Shown: positions 18,373-26,492 of the stretch, piece by piece | How positions within the stretch are numbered: position 1 is the first letter of the stretch | How the letters are laid out: every line of letters begins with the position of its first letter | Origin: Kineobactrum sediminis | GTDB lineage: Bacteria > Pseudomonadota > Gammaproteobacteria > Pseudomonadales > Halieaceae | Direction: 5' to 3' | DNA: 64,000 nucleotides | Assembly: GCF_002868715.1 (NCBI RefSeq) | Contig: NZ_PKLZ01000002.1 | Coordinates: 124,001-188,000, forward strand | Notes under the pieces: model-generated | Database searches by the model: none | Seen by the model: the letters and a program-made list of their open reading frames with translations, nothing else | Told to the model about the DNA's origin: nothing | Position numbers and translations under genes: made by a program

Positions 18373-18418
18373 GATGAGGGTCGTGGCGGTGATTTCAGGA
18401 CGATACCATAGTTTAAAT

Positions 18419-18434
18419 TTCAACGCTTGTTGAA
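18419..18434. promoter_or_regulatory. Predicted TetR operator 1, TTCAAC-N4-GTTGAA
   Basis: Perfect inverted repeat TTCAAC-GCTT-GTTGAA located between the tetR gene (start 18372, minus) and the symporter gene (start 18501, plus). The identical half-sites with the same four-base spacer recur at 19959-19974 and 19991-20006. Its position is right for autoregulation and control of the symporter. Confidence 0.75.
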
Positions 18435-18500
18435 ATGTGCGTCGGATTTGTTCAGACTCACATGTTCTGACTGCAATAACGATAAAATGAGCACACAGCC

Positions 18501-19955
18501 ATGACGCCCGAAATTTTCAAATATATGGTCACCCTTGCCTATGTGGTGCTGGTTTTCTGGTTGTCCTGGATTGGTATGCGCCGAACCAAAGATATTCGGG
18601 GGTTCTCGATCGGCAACAAGGACCTGAATCCCTATCTCATAGGCATTACACTGGCGGCGTCAATCTCCTCCACCGCCACCTTCGTGATTAACCCCGGTTT
18701 TGTCTATAGCCACGGCCTTAGTGCCTATATTCACTATGGCCTCGCCGGTTCACTGGGGATTCTCACGGCATTCCTGGTGCTGACTCGTGGTTTTTTGCGC
18801 TTGGGCGAGAGCAGTAACGCGCTTACCATCCCCCAGTGGATCTTCTATCGGTACAACCACCGGGGACTGAGTCTCTTCTTCGCGTTTATCAACCTGTTGT
18901 CCATCACCTTCGTCGTACTCATCCTGGTGGGTTGCAGCCTGCTGGTAACCGGGTTGTTCCCGATAGAGCAGAAGACGGCACTGGTGCTGGTGCTGGTGTT
19001 TGTTTTCTCTTATGTGTTGATGGGTGGCACCTATGCCCACGCCTACACCAATACGCTGCAGGGGGTGATGATGCTGGGAATCACCGTGCTTCTGTTTGCC
19101 CAGGGCTGGAAATATTTTGCCGGTGACCCGGTTGCCGCACTCAATGCCGTGGGCCAGGGCTACGGCGATGTCTTCAACGGCAGCAGCGACCTGTATTTCG
19201 ACTTTTTCTCGGTCTTTGTCAGTGGCTTTGTGGTGACGTTTGCCCTGATGCTGCAGCCCCATATCCTGACCAAGATATTGTATCTGCGCAGCGAACGGGA
19301 CATCGGCAAGTTTATTGGTACCACTGTGGTGGTCGGCTCCATATTCACCCTGATGTTGATGATCGGTTTCTACGCTCGGCTCGCCGGCCTGGAGGTGGCC
19401 AACCAGGACGCCGTGGTGCGCGACTACCTGCTATTTGAGTTCGGCAGCTCACTCTGGGGCGAGTATATGCTGGCCCTGGTTTTCCTCACGTTGCTTGCGG
19501 CCGGTATGAGTACCCTCGACGGTATCCTGGTTTCGCTGTCCGCGGTTGTGGTTAACGATATTGTCGAACCCCTGTTCGGCTCGCGCTACAACGGGCTGCT
19601 GCTGTCGCGGATTGTTCTGGTCATGGTCGGTGTGTTGGGTGTGATACTGGCCTGGAATCCGCCGCCCCTGATCGGCCTGTTTGCCCAGAAAGGTGTCTAT
19701 GGCCTTGCCGCAGCATCCATTGTGCCAATCCTGTTCGGTGTCCTGGTGAGGCGGCATATCCCACTCTGGGTAGTACTGGGTGCGGCGCTAATCGGGCTCA
19801 CGGCACATCTTGGCCTCAATCTGTCGGGTTTGGTCAAGAACCCCGCGGTGTCAGCGAGTTATGCGATTGTCCTGGCCCTTGGCTATGGTTTCGTGGGGCT
19901 GCTGGCAACCCGGGCCGGCGCACCCGACAAACAAATTGATTACATACCCTCTTGA
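18501..19955 (+). CDS. Sodium:solute symporter family (SSS) transporter
   Basis: 484 residues with about 13 hydrophobic segments, beginning MTPEIFKYMVTLAYVVLVFWLSW. The early segment GFSIGNKDLNPYLIGITLAASISSTATFVINPGFVYSHG is the sodium-site region of SSS carriers, and LTLLAAGMSTLDGILVSLSAVVVND matches the conserved TM8-equivalent. The subfamily looks closest to monocarboxylate/pantothenate-type carriers, but the solute is not determined. It is divergent from tetR across operator 1 and is followed by the TonB receptor, so it probably carries across the inner membrane what the receptor imports, or a breakdown product. Confidence 0.9.
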   Translation: MTPEIFKYMVTLAYVVLVFWLSWIGMRRTKDIRGFSIGNKDLNPYLIGITLAASISSTATFVINPGFVYSHGLSAYIHYGLAGSLGILTAFLVLTRGFLRLGESSNALTIPQWIFYRYNHRGLSLFFAFINLLSITFVVLILVGCSLLVTGLFPIEQKTALVLVLVFVFSYVLMGGTYAHAYTNTLQGVMMLGITVLLFAQGWKYFAGDPVAALNAVGQGYGDVFNGSSDLYFDFFSVFVSGFVVTFALMLQPHILTKILYLRSERDIGKFIGTTVVVGSIFTLMLMIGFYARLAGLEVANQDAVVRDYLLFEFGSSLWGEYMLALVFLTLLAAGMSTLDGILVSLSAVVVNDIVEPLFGSRYNGLLLSRIVLVMVGVLGVILAWNPPPLIGLFAQKGVYGLAAASIVPILFGVLVRRHIPLWVVLGAALIGLTAHLGLNLSGLVKNPAVSASYAIVLALGYGFVGLLATRAGAPDKQIDYIPS

Positions 19956-19980
19956 CATTTCAACAACCGTTGAATAAGGT
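19952..19980 (+). promoter_or_regulatory. Putative TonB-receptor promoter with operator 2 in its spacer
   Basis: TTGACA (perfect -35, 19952-19957) and TAAGGT (weak -10, 19975-19980) are separated by 17 bases, and 16 of these (19959-19974) are the palindrome TTCAAC-AACC-GTTGAA. The -35 overlaps the symporter stop codon. A regulator bound here would directly block RNA polymerase. Confidence 0.55.
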
Positions 19981-19990
19981 TCTCCGGGAA

Positions 19991-20006
19991 TTCAACAGTT
20001 GTTGAA
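19991..20006. promoter_or_regulatory. Predicted TetR operator 3, TTCAAC-N4-GTTGAA
   Basis: Perfect inverted repeat TTCAAC-AGTT-GTTGAA. Its centre is 32 bp from that of operator 2, about three helical turns, so dimers on the two sites would lie on the same face of the DNA. It is about 50 bases before the receptor start codon. Confidence 0.75.
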
Positions 20007-20053
20007 AAAGTGCCTGGCACCTGATCGACAAGACCGCAAAACATAAATCCAAA

Positions 20054-22315
20054 ATGGTGGTTATCATGCAAACTTTCACACCGCGCTCCGCAATTGCCCT
20101 CGCCGTATCCCTCGCTGCCGCTACCCAGCTCAGCCCTGCACTGGCCCAGACGGAAACCTCGTTTGCGCTGGAAGAGGTGTTGGTTACAGCGCGTCGACGC
20201 TCGGAAAACCTTCAGGATGTGCCGATTGCGGTAACGGCACTTTCCGGCGATGCGCTGCGGATGCGCGGTGCGGCGGACATCAGCGAGCTGGCCCAGATAA
20301 TCCCCAGTGTCACCCTGGAGCCATCCCGGGCCACCAGTACCACACTGACAGCGTTCATTCGCGGTGTGGGCCAACAGGATCCACTGGCGGGCTTTGAGCA
20401 GGGCGTCGCCCTGTACCTTGACGATGTTTATGTCGCCCGGCCACAGGGATCCCTGCTGGATATTTATGACGTTGAGCGTGTGGAAGTGTTGCGCGGTCCC
20501 CAGGGTACACTTTACGGTCGCAATGCCGTTGGCGGCGCTATCAAGTATGTCACCCGGCGTTTGAGTGACCAGGTGGATGTTCGTCTCAAGGGCTCGCTGG
20601 GCACTTACAATCAGCAGGCCCTTGTCGCTACTGCCTCCGCACCAATCACTGACACCCTGCGGGTTGGCGCCACCGTTGCCCGGCTTACCCGCGATGGCTA
20701 CGGCAAGAACCTCACCACGGGTGAAGAGCACTACGATAAAGACCTGTTCGCCTATCGGTTGAGCGCCGAATGGTTGCCGTCCGCTGACTGGCTGATCCGC
20801 CTTGCCTATGACAAGAGCGATGACAAGACCAACCCGGTTGCCGGCTATCGGCCGTTTCCCGGTGCGGTCAGCGGTGTGCCGGTACTCGACGATGTGTACG
20901 ACACCACGGCGGGTGCTTCAGAGCAGATTTCCACTGCGGGTATCAACGGCAATAACCAGGTGGAAGCCGAAGGCATCATGATGTCGATCGACTGGAATGT
21001 GAGTGACGCCACCACGCTGCGCTCGATAACCGCCTATCGGGAAGATTACACCGAGTCCGTAATCGACTTTGACGGCCTGGCGGTGATGGACTTTGATGCC
21101 CCCGTTATTTATGACAACGAGCAGCTAAGCCAGGAGTTCCAGCTTCTCTACAATGCCGACCGCTGGAATGCAGTGGCGGGTTTTTATTACCTTGATGCAA
21201 CAGCATCCAACGACTTTGACGTGGTGCTCGGCCAGATTGGCCCGGTCACTGCTTATACCGGGGGCACCGTGGATACCGAGGCCTGGTCAGTATTTGCCGA
21301 CCTGACCTATAGCCTGACCGATCAGCTGTCCCTGTCCGTCGGTGGCCGTTATACCGAAGACAAGCGTACTGCGGATATTTTCCGGGCTAACTACCTGGGC
21401 TTTGGGTCGCCGTTTCTGGGCAATGACAGCGCGATCTTTCTCGGTGCGACCAGTGATTATGAAGCCAGCAACACCTACACGGATTTCTCCCCGCGCATCA
21501 ACCTGAGCTACGCCATCAATGACACCGCCACCGCGTATGCGGGCTACAGCCAGGGCTGGAAGGCGGGCAGCTTTGACCCCCGTGGCGCCAACTTCATCAC
21601 CCCCGAGGTAGAGCGCGGGTTTGAGCCCGAGACACTTGATTCCTGGGAAGTCGGCCTGAAAATGACCTGGCTGGACGGTCGCGCGGTCACCAATATCGCG
21701 GCTTTCTACAGCGATTATGAAGATATGCAGATTCCCGGTTCGGTCGGCGTCGACAGCGATAACGATGGTGTCAACGACGGCTTCGTGGGTACCGTGACCA
21801 ACGCCGGCAAGGCGGAGATTTCGGGCTTTGAGCTGGAGGGCAATATCATGCTGACCGAGCGCCTCAGCGCGCAGATGTCACTGAGCCTGCTGGATGCCGA
21901 AATAAAGGAATGGCTGTTCAACGGGGTGGATATCTCGGAGGACCGGGCAGTACAGAACACGCCCGAGGAAATGGCCTACCTTGGAGTCACCTATACCTTG
22001 CCCGTAGCGAAGGGCGACCTGAGCTTCAACGCGAACTGGTCCTACAAGGGAGACGTCACCCAGTTTGAAACCGAAGTGCCGGTGATTGACCAGAAGAGCC
22101 ATGACATCATCAACGCGAGTATCGTCTGGCTGAGCGATGACGACAAATGGCTTGTCGGCCTGCACGGCAAGAACCTGGGCGACGAAGAGATCAAGACCGC
22201 CGGCTACTGCTTCGGTTCTGGGGGCTGCCCGTCATTCCTGGGCCTGGAAGATAACACCACTGTGTTCTATGCACCGCCGCGCACCGTTACCGGCACCGTG
22301 GAATACCGCTTCTAG
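20054..22315 (+). CDS. TonB-dependent outer-membrane receptor
   Basis: 753 residues; the ATG at 20066 (MQTFTPRSAIALAV) is a plausible alternative start. A signal peptide ends near SPALAQ, followed by a TonB-box-like FALEEVLVTARRR. The plug domain runs to about residue 165 (VERVEVLRGPQGTLYGRNAVGGAIKYVTRR) and the C-terminal beta-barrel ends PPRTVTGTVEYRF with terminal Phe. The type lacks siderophore-specific features and resembles the large TBDR class expanded in degraders of hydrophobic or plant compounds. The two TTCAAC-N4-GTTGAA palindromes upstream put it under the TetR regulator. A 10-bp hairpin follows the stop. Confidence 0.93.
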   Translation: MVVIMQTFTPRSAIALAVSLAAATQLSPALAQTETSFALEEVLVTARRRSENLQDVPIAVTALSGDALRMRGAADISELAQIIPSVTLEPSRATSTTLTAFIRGVGQQDPLAGFEQGVALYLDDVYVARPQGSLLDIYDVERVEVLRGPQGTLYGRNAVGGAIKYVTRRLSDQVDVRLKGSLGTYNQQALVATASAPITDTLRVGATVARLTRDGYGKNLTTGEEHYDKDLFAYRLSAEWLPSADWLIRLAYDKSDDKTNPVAGYRPFPGAVSGVPVLDDVYDTTAGASEQISTAGINGNNQVEAEGIMMSIDWNVSDATTLRSITAYREDYTESVIDFDGLAVMDFDAPVIYDNEQLSQEFQLLYNADRWNAVAGFYYLDATASNDFDVVLGQIGPVTAYTGGTVDTEAWSVFADLTYSLTDQLSLSVGGRYTEDKRTADIFRANYLGFGSPFLGNDSAIFLGATSDYEASNTYTDFSPRINLSYAINDTATAYAGYSQGWKAGSFDPRGANFITPEVERGFEPETLDSWEVGLKMTWLDGRAVTNIAAFYSDYEDMQIPGSVGVDSDNDGVNDGFVGTVTNAGKAEISGFELEGNIMLTERLSAQMSLSLLDAEIKEWLFNGVDISEDRAVQNTPEEMAYLGVTYTLPVAKGDLSFNANWSYKGDVTQFETEVPVIDQKSHDIINASIVWLSDDDKWLVGLHGKNLGDEEIKTAGYCFGSGGCPSFLGLEDNTTVFYAPPRTVTGTVEYRF

Positions 22316-22326
22316 ATAGTGCCCGC

Positions 22327-22350
22327 GCTCCACCCCTCCCGGGGTGGAGC
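22327..22350. terminator. Strong intercistronic hairpin after the TonB receptor gene
   Basis: GCTCCACCCC-TCCC-GGGGTGGAGC is a perfect 10-bp GC-rich stem with a 4-base loop, 12 bases after the receptor stop and 33 bases before the ligase start. No T-run follows, so it may act as a partial terminator or protect the receptor message from 3' decay, lowering expression of the downstream enzymes. Confidence 0.55.
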
Positions 22351-22382
22351 ATCCTCACACAGAAAGCACAGGAGTCGGCCAC

Positions 22383-23942
22383 GTGGCTGGATTTGAGGCA
22401 CCCGTCCCATTGTTGCCGGAAATTCTGGCGCTGCACGGCAAGTGGCGCGCGCGCAAGCCGGCATTGATTTGTGGTGATCACCACCTGGACTGGGCAGCGT
22501 TCTGCGCCGCCAATCACACCTTTGCCCACGGCCTGCTGGCGCGGGGTGTAATGGCGGGTGACCGTGTTGGCATTGTCATGTCCAACGGGGCACCGATGGT
22601 GCAGGCTATTTTCGGTAGCATGGCGGCCGGCGCGGTTTCGGTCCCTGTTAACCTCTCGGTCAGCGACGACGCCCTGGTCGGTATGCTTGAAGATGCGGAG
22701 ATCCGGGTGCTGGTGGTTTCCACAGATCAGTGGGCGAGGCTGCAGGGGCTGTTGTCCCGCATGCCTGCGTCCCTTACCCTGCGGGTAACCAGCGGACCTG
22801 CCGAACCTGGCTGGCTTGGGCTTGCCGAACTCTGCCGGGACCAGCCGAATACGTTGCCGGACCTGCGCCTGGCTGCGGATGCGGCACTCAATATCATCTA
22901 CAGCTCGGGCACTACCGGTCTGCCCAAGGGCATACTGCATAGCCATCGCACCCGTCGGGACTGGGCCTATGATCTGGCCATCGCCTTGCGCTACACCAGT
23001 GGCGCACGCACCCTGCTGACCCTGGGTCTGTACTCGAACATTTCCTGGGTCGCCATGTTGTGTACCGTGTTGGCAGGGGGCACCCTGGTGGTACACTCCA
23101 AATTCGATGCCGGTGATTTCCTGGAGACAGTGGCCCGGGAGCGGATTACCCACACTGCGATGGTCCCAATCCAGTATCAGCGAGTCATCGAACGCCTTGC
23201 CCGGGAGCACTCGGACGTCAGCAGCATGCAGGGCATGATGAGCTGCGGTTCACCGCTGCACGAGGGTCTGAAGCGCGAGATATTCAGCCGTTTTCCCTGC
23301 GGCATAATCGAGTTGTACGGGTTGACGGAAGGTATCATCACTACCCTGGACCCGGAGGATGCCCCTGGCCGATGGGGGTCCGTGGGACAGCCCCTCATCG
23401 GTACTGATTTATGTATTATCGATGACCAGGACAAGGTGCTGGGGCCCTCTGAAACGGGTGAAATAGTCTCCCGCGGGCGTATTTCGATGCCTGGCTACTG
23501 GCACCGCGAGGACGCCAATCGCGAGGCGGAATTCATTGATGAGCAAGGTCGGCAGTGGTTGCGTTCGGGAGACCTGGGTTATATTGACGAAGACGGCTTC
23601 CTGTACATTGTCGATCGCAAGAAGGATATGATTCTGTCCGGCGGGCAAAACATTTATCCCCAGGATATTGAAGCGGTGTTGGTACAGCATCCGGCGGTCG
23701 ACGACGTTGCAGTGATTGGTGTTAACAGCAAACGCTGGGGCGAGACGCCCCTGGGCCTGGTAGTGCCGGTGGCAAACGCCAAAGAGACGACTGCGGATTT
23801 GCTGGCCTGGGCCAATGAACGGCTCGGGCGCCAGCAGCGGTTGGTCGCGGTGAACTTTGTCAGTGGCTTGCCCCGCAACCCCAATGGCAAGATTCTCAAG
23901 CGGGAACTGCGAGAGCAGTATCGGGAGGCAGATGATGGCTGA
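22383..23942 (+). CDS. AMP-dependent acyl-CoA synthetase/ligase
   Basis: 519 residues of the ANL superfamily, activating a carboxylic acid to its CoA thioester through an acyl-adenylate. Motifs: P-loop IIYSSGTTGLPKGILHSH, ELYGLTEG, LRSGDLGYIDEDGFLYIVDRKKDMILSGG and the catalytic lysine in RNPNGKILKREL. I choose the GTG at 22383, with AGGAG eight bases upstream; the frame is open to a GTG inside the hairpin at 22344. Substrate is probably a medium-chain, alicyclic or aromatic acid. It overlaps the next gene by eight bases, so ligase and hydrolase are coupled. Confidence 0.92.
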   Translation: MAGFEAPVPLLPEILALHGKWRARKPALICGDHHLDWAAFCAANHTFAHGLLARGVMAGDRVGIVMSNGAPMVQAIFGSMAAGAVSVPVNLSVSDDALVGMLEDAEIRVLVVSTDQWARLQGLLSRMPASLTLRVTSGPAEPGWLGLAELCRDQPNTLPDLRLAADAALNIIYSSGTTGLPKGILHSHRTRRDWAYDLAIALRYTSGARTLLTLGLYSNISWVAMLCTVLAGGTLVVHSKFDAGDFLETVARERITHTAMVPIQYQRVIERLAREHSDVSSMQGMMSCGSPLHEGLKREIFSRFPCGIIELYGLTEGIITTLDPEDAPGRWGSVGQPLIGTDLCIIDDQDKVLGPSETGEIVSRGRISMPGYWHREDANREAEFIDEQGRQWLRSGDLGYIDEDGFLYIVDRKKDMILSGGQNIYPQDIEAVLVQHPAVDDVAVIGVNSKRWGETPLGLVVPVANAKETTADLLAWANERLGRQQRLVAVNFVSGLPRNPNGKILKRELREQYREADDG

Positions 23943-24792
23943 ATACAGGGATATCACCTATACCAGTAAAGACGGGCTGGCGCTTTATGCGCGCGATTAC
24001 CCGGGCCCCGGGCCCGGCGCACCGGTGGTGCTGTGTATGCATGGGCTGACCCGCAATTCGGCGGATTTCGCCGGCCTGGCACCCCATCTTGCCCGTCACT
24101 TCAGGGTGCTGGTGGCCGACCAGCGCGGTAGAGGCCGCTCGGAATACGACAGCAATCCGGTGAACTATCATCCCGGAACCTATATAGAGGACATGTTCCG
24201 CTTGCTGGATGTTGAAGCGGTGGGGCGGGCACTGTTGGTGGGCACGTCCATGGGTGGCTTGATGGCCCTGCTGATGGCTGCGACCGACCCCGACCGATTT
24301 GCCGGCCTGGTATTGAATGACATCGGCCCCGAGGTGGACCCCGCGGGCCTGGCCCGGATCAAAACCTATGTTGGCAAGGCACAGCCCGTAAGCGACTGGG
24401 CAGGGGCGGTGGCCCAGTGTCGCGCACTGAACAGCGACGCGTTTCCCGACTTTACCGAACGGCAATGGTCTGATTTTGCCGGCGCCCTGTTTCGGGAGGT
24501 CGATGGCAGGCCGGTGCTGGCTTACGATCCTGCAATTGCCGAGCCGATGGCGGCCACTGACGACAATGCCGTGCCACCGGACCTGTGGCCGGTATTTGAT
24601 AGCATACGCCATCTGCCCATGCTGCTTTTACGGGGTATTCACTCCGATATCCTCGCGCCTGACTGTGTCGCGCAGATGCAGCGACGCAAACCGGATCTGG
24701 TATTTGCTGAAATACCTCATCGCGGGCATGCGCCCACCCTCGACGAATCCGCTTCCCGGCTGGCTATCGATCGCTTTCTCGCTGCGCTCTGA
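23935..24792 (+). CDS. Alpha/beta-fold hydrolase
   Basis: 285 residues. The oxyanion region VVLCMHGLTRNSADFAGL, the nucleophile elbow VGTSMGGLMALLM (Ser in GTSMG) and the C-terminal catalytic His in EIPHRGHAPTLDE define an esterase/lactonase-type alpha/beta hydrolase. GGAGG ends six bases before the ATG at 23935; the ATG at 23932 is closer. In this operon it could cleave an ester, lactone or ring-fission product upstream of the CoA ligase. Cytoplasmic (no signal peptide). Confidence 0.9.
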   Translation: MAEYRDITYTSKDGLALYARDYPGPGPGAPVVLCMHGLTRNSADFAGLAPHLARHFRVLVADQRGRGRSEYDSNPVNYHPGTYIEDMFRLLDVEAVGRALLVGTSMGGLMALLMAATDPDRFAGLVLNDIGPEVDPAGLARIKTYVGKAQPVSDWAGAVAQCRALNSDAFPDFTERQWSDFAGALFREVDGRPVLAYDPAIAEPMAATDDNAVPPDLWPVFDSIRHLPMLLLRGIHSDILAPDCVAQMQRRKPDLVFAEIPHRGHAPTLDESASRLAIDRFLAAL

Positions 24793-24893
24793 ATCTTCGC
24801 AGGATGGACCAGGCAGGATCGTGTGGACAGGCCGGGTCCCGGATGGCATTGTCAGCATCAGCTCCATCCGGCAATGATCAGGGAGGCACTGTA

Positions 24894-25277
24894 ATGCAGG
24901 CACTTGCGCAATGGCACAGGATAGTGGCGTCCGGGGATCCGGCCGGGCTGGATGATTTGATCGCCCCCGACTGTGTATTCTGGTCTCCGGTGGTGCACCG
25001 GCCGCAGGAGGGTTTCGATCTCACCCGCCTTTACCTGACCGGCGCCATGGCGGTATTCAACGACAGTTTCCGATACATCAAGGAGGTTGTGGACGAGCCC
25101 CATGCCGTGCTCGAATTTACCTGTGATATCGACGGCATTACCATTAACGGGGTCGACATCATCACCTTTAACGCCGAGGGCAGGATTACCGAATTCAAGG
25201 TAATGGTGCGACCGCTGAAGGGCATGAACCTGCTGCGGGACAAAATGGCGGCGATGCTGGAGCAACTGGCGTCCTGA
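24894..25277 (+). CDS. NTF2-like/SnoaL-like protein
   Basis: 127 residues starting MQALAQWHRIVASGDPAGLDDLIAPDCVFWSPVVHRPQEG, the typical cone-shaped NTF2 fold pattern, ending in VDIITFNAEGRITEFKVMVRPLKGM. GGAGG lies seven bases before the ATG at 24894. Members include ketosteroid-isomerase-like, polyketide-cyclase-like and ligand-binding proteins; the active-site pair of classical ketosteroid isomerase cannot be asserted. It is separated from the hydrolase gene by 101 bases that include a weak hairpin, but lies in the same direction and is likely part of the TetR-controlled locus. Confidence 0.85.
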   Translation: MQALAQWHRIVASGDPAGLDDLIAPDCVFWSPVVHRPQEGFDLTRLYLTGAMAVFNDSFRYIKEVVDEPHAVLEFTCDIDGITINGVDIITFNAEGRITEFKVMVRPLKGMNLLRDKMAAMLEQLAS

Positions 25278-25346
25278 TTGCGAGCCTCATGCCGTTGATT
25301 TCCCCGGGCTACCCCTTGCCGCTGTAACACCCCTGTCATCTTTTAG

Positions 25347-26492
25347 GTGTTGCATAGGGGCATGCCACTATTACTTGCCTGGATTCAATTAGGTGCGCAG
25401 CTGGTACTTGCCGTGGGCGCTGCCGGTCCGCGTGCATTGCCCAGGCGCCTGCTACTATTTGCATTGCTGTGGCTGCTGCTGGGGCTACTGACAATGCTGC
25501 ACCTGGTGGGTTTTGTGCTGGACGAGTGTTTTTTTCGAGGCTATCGGCGAGTCGTCATCAGGCAACCGGTGTTCATTGTAGGCATGCCCCGCAGCGGTAC
25601 GACCTTTTGGCAGAGGCTTCTCGCACGCGATCCACAATTCACCAGCCTGACTCTGTGGGAGTGTCTGCTGGCGCCATCGATCAGCGAACGTTATCTCTGG
25701 CGGGGCCTGGGCTACTGTCTCCGTCCACTGGCGCGCCTGCCCAAGATCTGGCGCTGGCGCGCCATGGATCAGGTACATGGCCTGGGATGGCGCGAGCCGG
25801 AAGAAGATTTTTTGTTACTGCTGTACAACGGCGGGTGTTTCCTGCCTGCCTTGCTGTGCCCCAGGGCAGAGCGCTATTGGCGCCTGGCATTTTTTGATTC
25901 CGTGCTGAGCGAAGCTGCGCAAGATTCTATCCTCGGATTTTACTACCGCTGTGTACAGCGTCACCTGTATTTTCACGGGCCGGAACGGCGTTTTTTGAGT
26001 AAAAACCCCTCTTTCACACCCATGCTCAATGCATTGCATCATCGGTTTCCCGATGCTCGATTTCTGGCCTGTGGGCGCCATCCAAATGCTGTGGTCGCGT
26101 CGCAACTCAGCGCGTTGAAGCCCGCACTGGCGCTGTTTGCCAACGGCCAGTTGGATACCGACTTGCGCGAGCGCATGCTTCGCCTGCTGCACCATTATTA
26201 CCGATGCCTGGATCAGGTTAAGGACTGGGAGTCGGTCATGTTATTACCCCTGGAGCAGCTGCCCCGGATACTGGCGCAAAAGTTACCGGCTCTCTATGCC
26301 TTTCTGCAGGCCCCGTTAACTGAGTCAGTACTGGTCGATCTTAAAGCGCGTGGATACGCCCAGAGTGCCAGTCCCAGCGCACACTGCTACCAGTTAACGG
26401 ATTTTGGCCTGACCCCGGCGCGTCTGGCGCGGGAGTTTGCCGGTACCTGGCCTGTTCTAAAATCCCACGAGTCGTGGGGTGTGGTGGTATGA
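25347..26492 (+). CDS. Sulfotransferase family protein with N-terminal membrane segments
   Basis: 381 residues from GTG 25347 (ATG 25362 is equally possible). The first 60 residues are strongly hydrophobic (LLLAWIQLGAQLVLAVGAAG; LLLFALLWLLLGLLTMLHLVGFVL), anchoring a cytosolic catalytic domain. PAPS binding is indicated by the 5'-phosphosulfate loop VFIVGMPRSGTTFWQRLL and the 3'-phosphate motif FLACGRHPNAVVAS. It would transfer sulfate to a membrane-associated acceptor. It overlaps the glycosyltransferase gene by four bases, which suggests that the acceptor is the glycolipid or polysaccharide made by the next two genes. Confidence 0.87.
   Translation: MLHRGMPLLLAWIQLGAQLVLAVGAAGPRALPRRLLLFALLWLLLGLLTMLHLVGFVLDECFFRGYRRVVIRQPVFIVGMPRSGTTFWQRLLARDPQFTSLTLWECLLAPSISERYLWRGLGYCLRPLARLPKIWRWRAMDQVHGLGWREPEEDFLLLLYNGGCFLPALLCPRAERYWRLAFFDSVLSEAAQDSILGFYYRCVQRHLYFHGPERRFLSKNPSFTPMLNALHHRFPDARFLACGRHPNAVVASQLSALKPALALFANGQLDTDLRERMLRLLHHYYRCLDQVKDWESVMLLPLEQLPRILAQKLPALYAFLQAPLTESVLVDLKARGYAQSASPSAHCYQLTDFGLTPARLAREFAGTWPVLKSHESWGVVV

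Noticed and set aside
24839-24871. Inverted repeat CCGGATGG/CCATCCGG in the gap before the NTF2-like gene
   Set aside because: Eight-base stem with a 17-base loop and no U-run; could be chance in GC-rich DNA.
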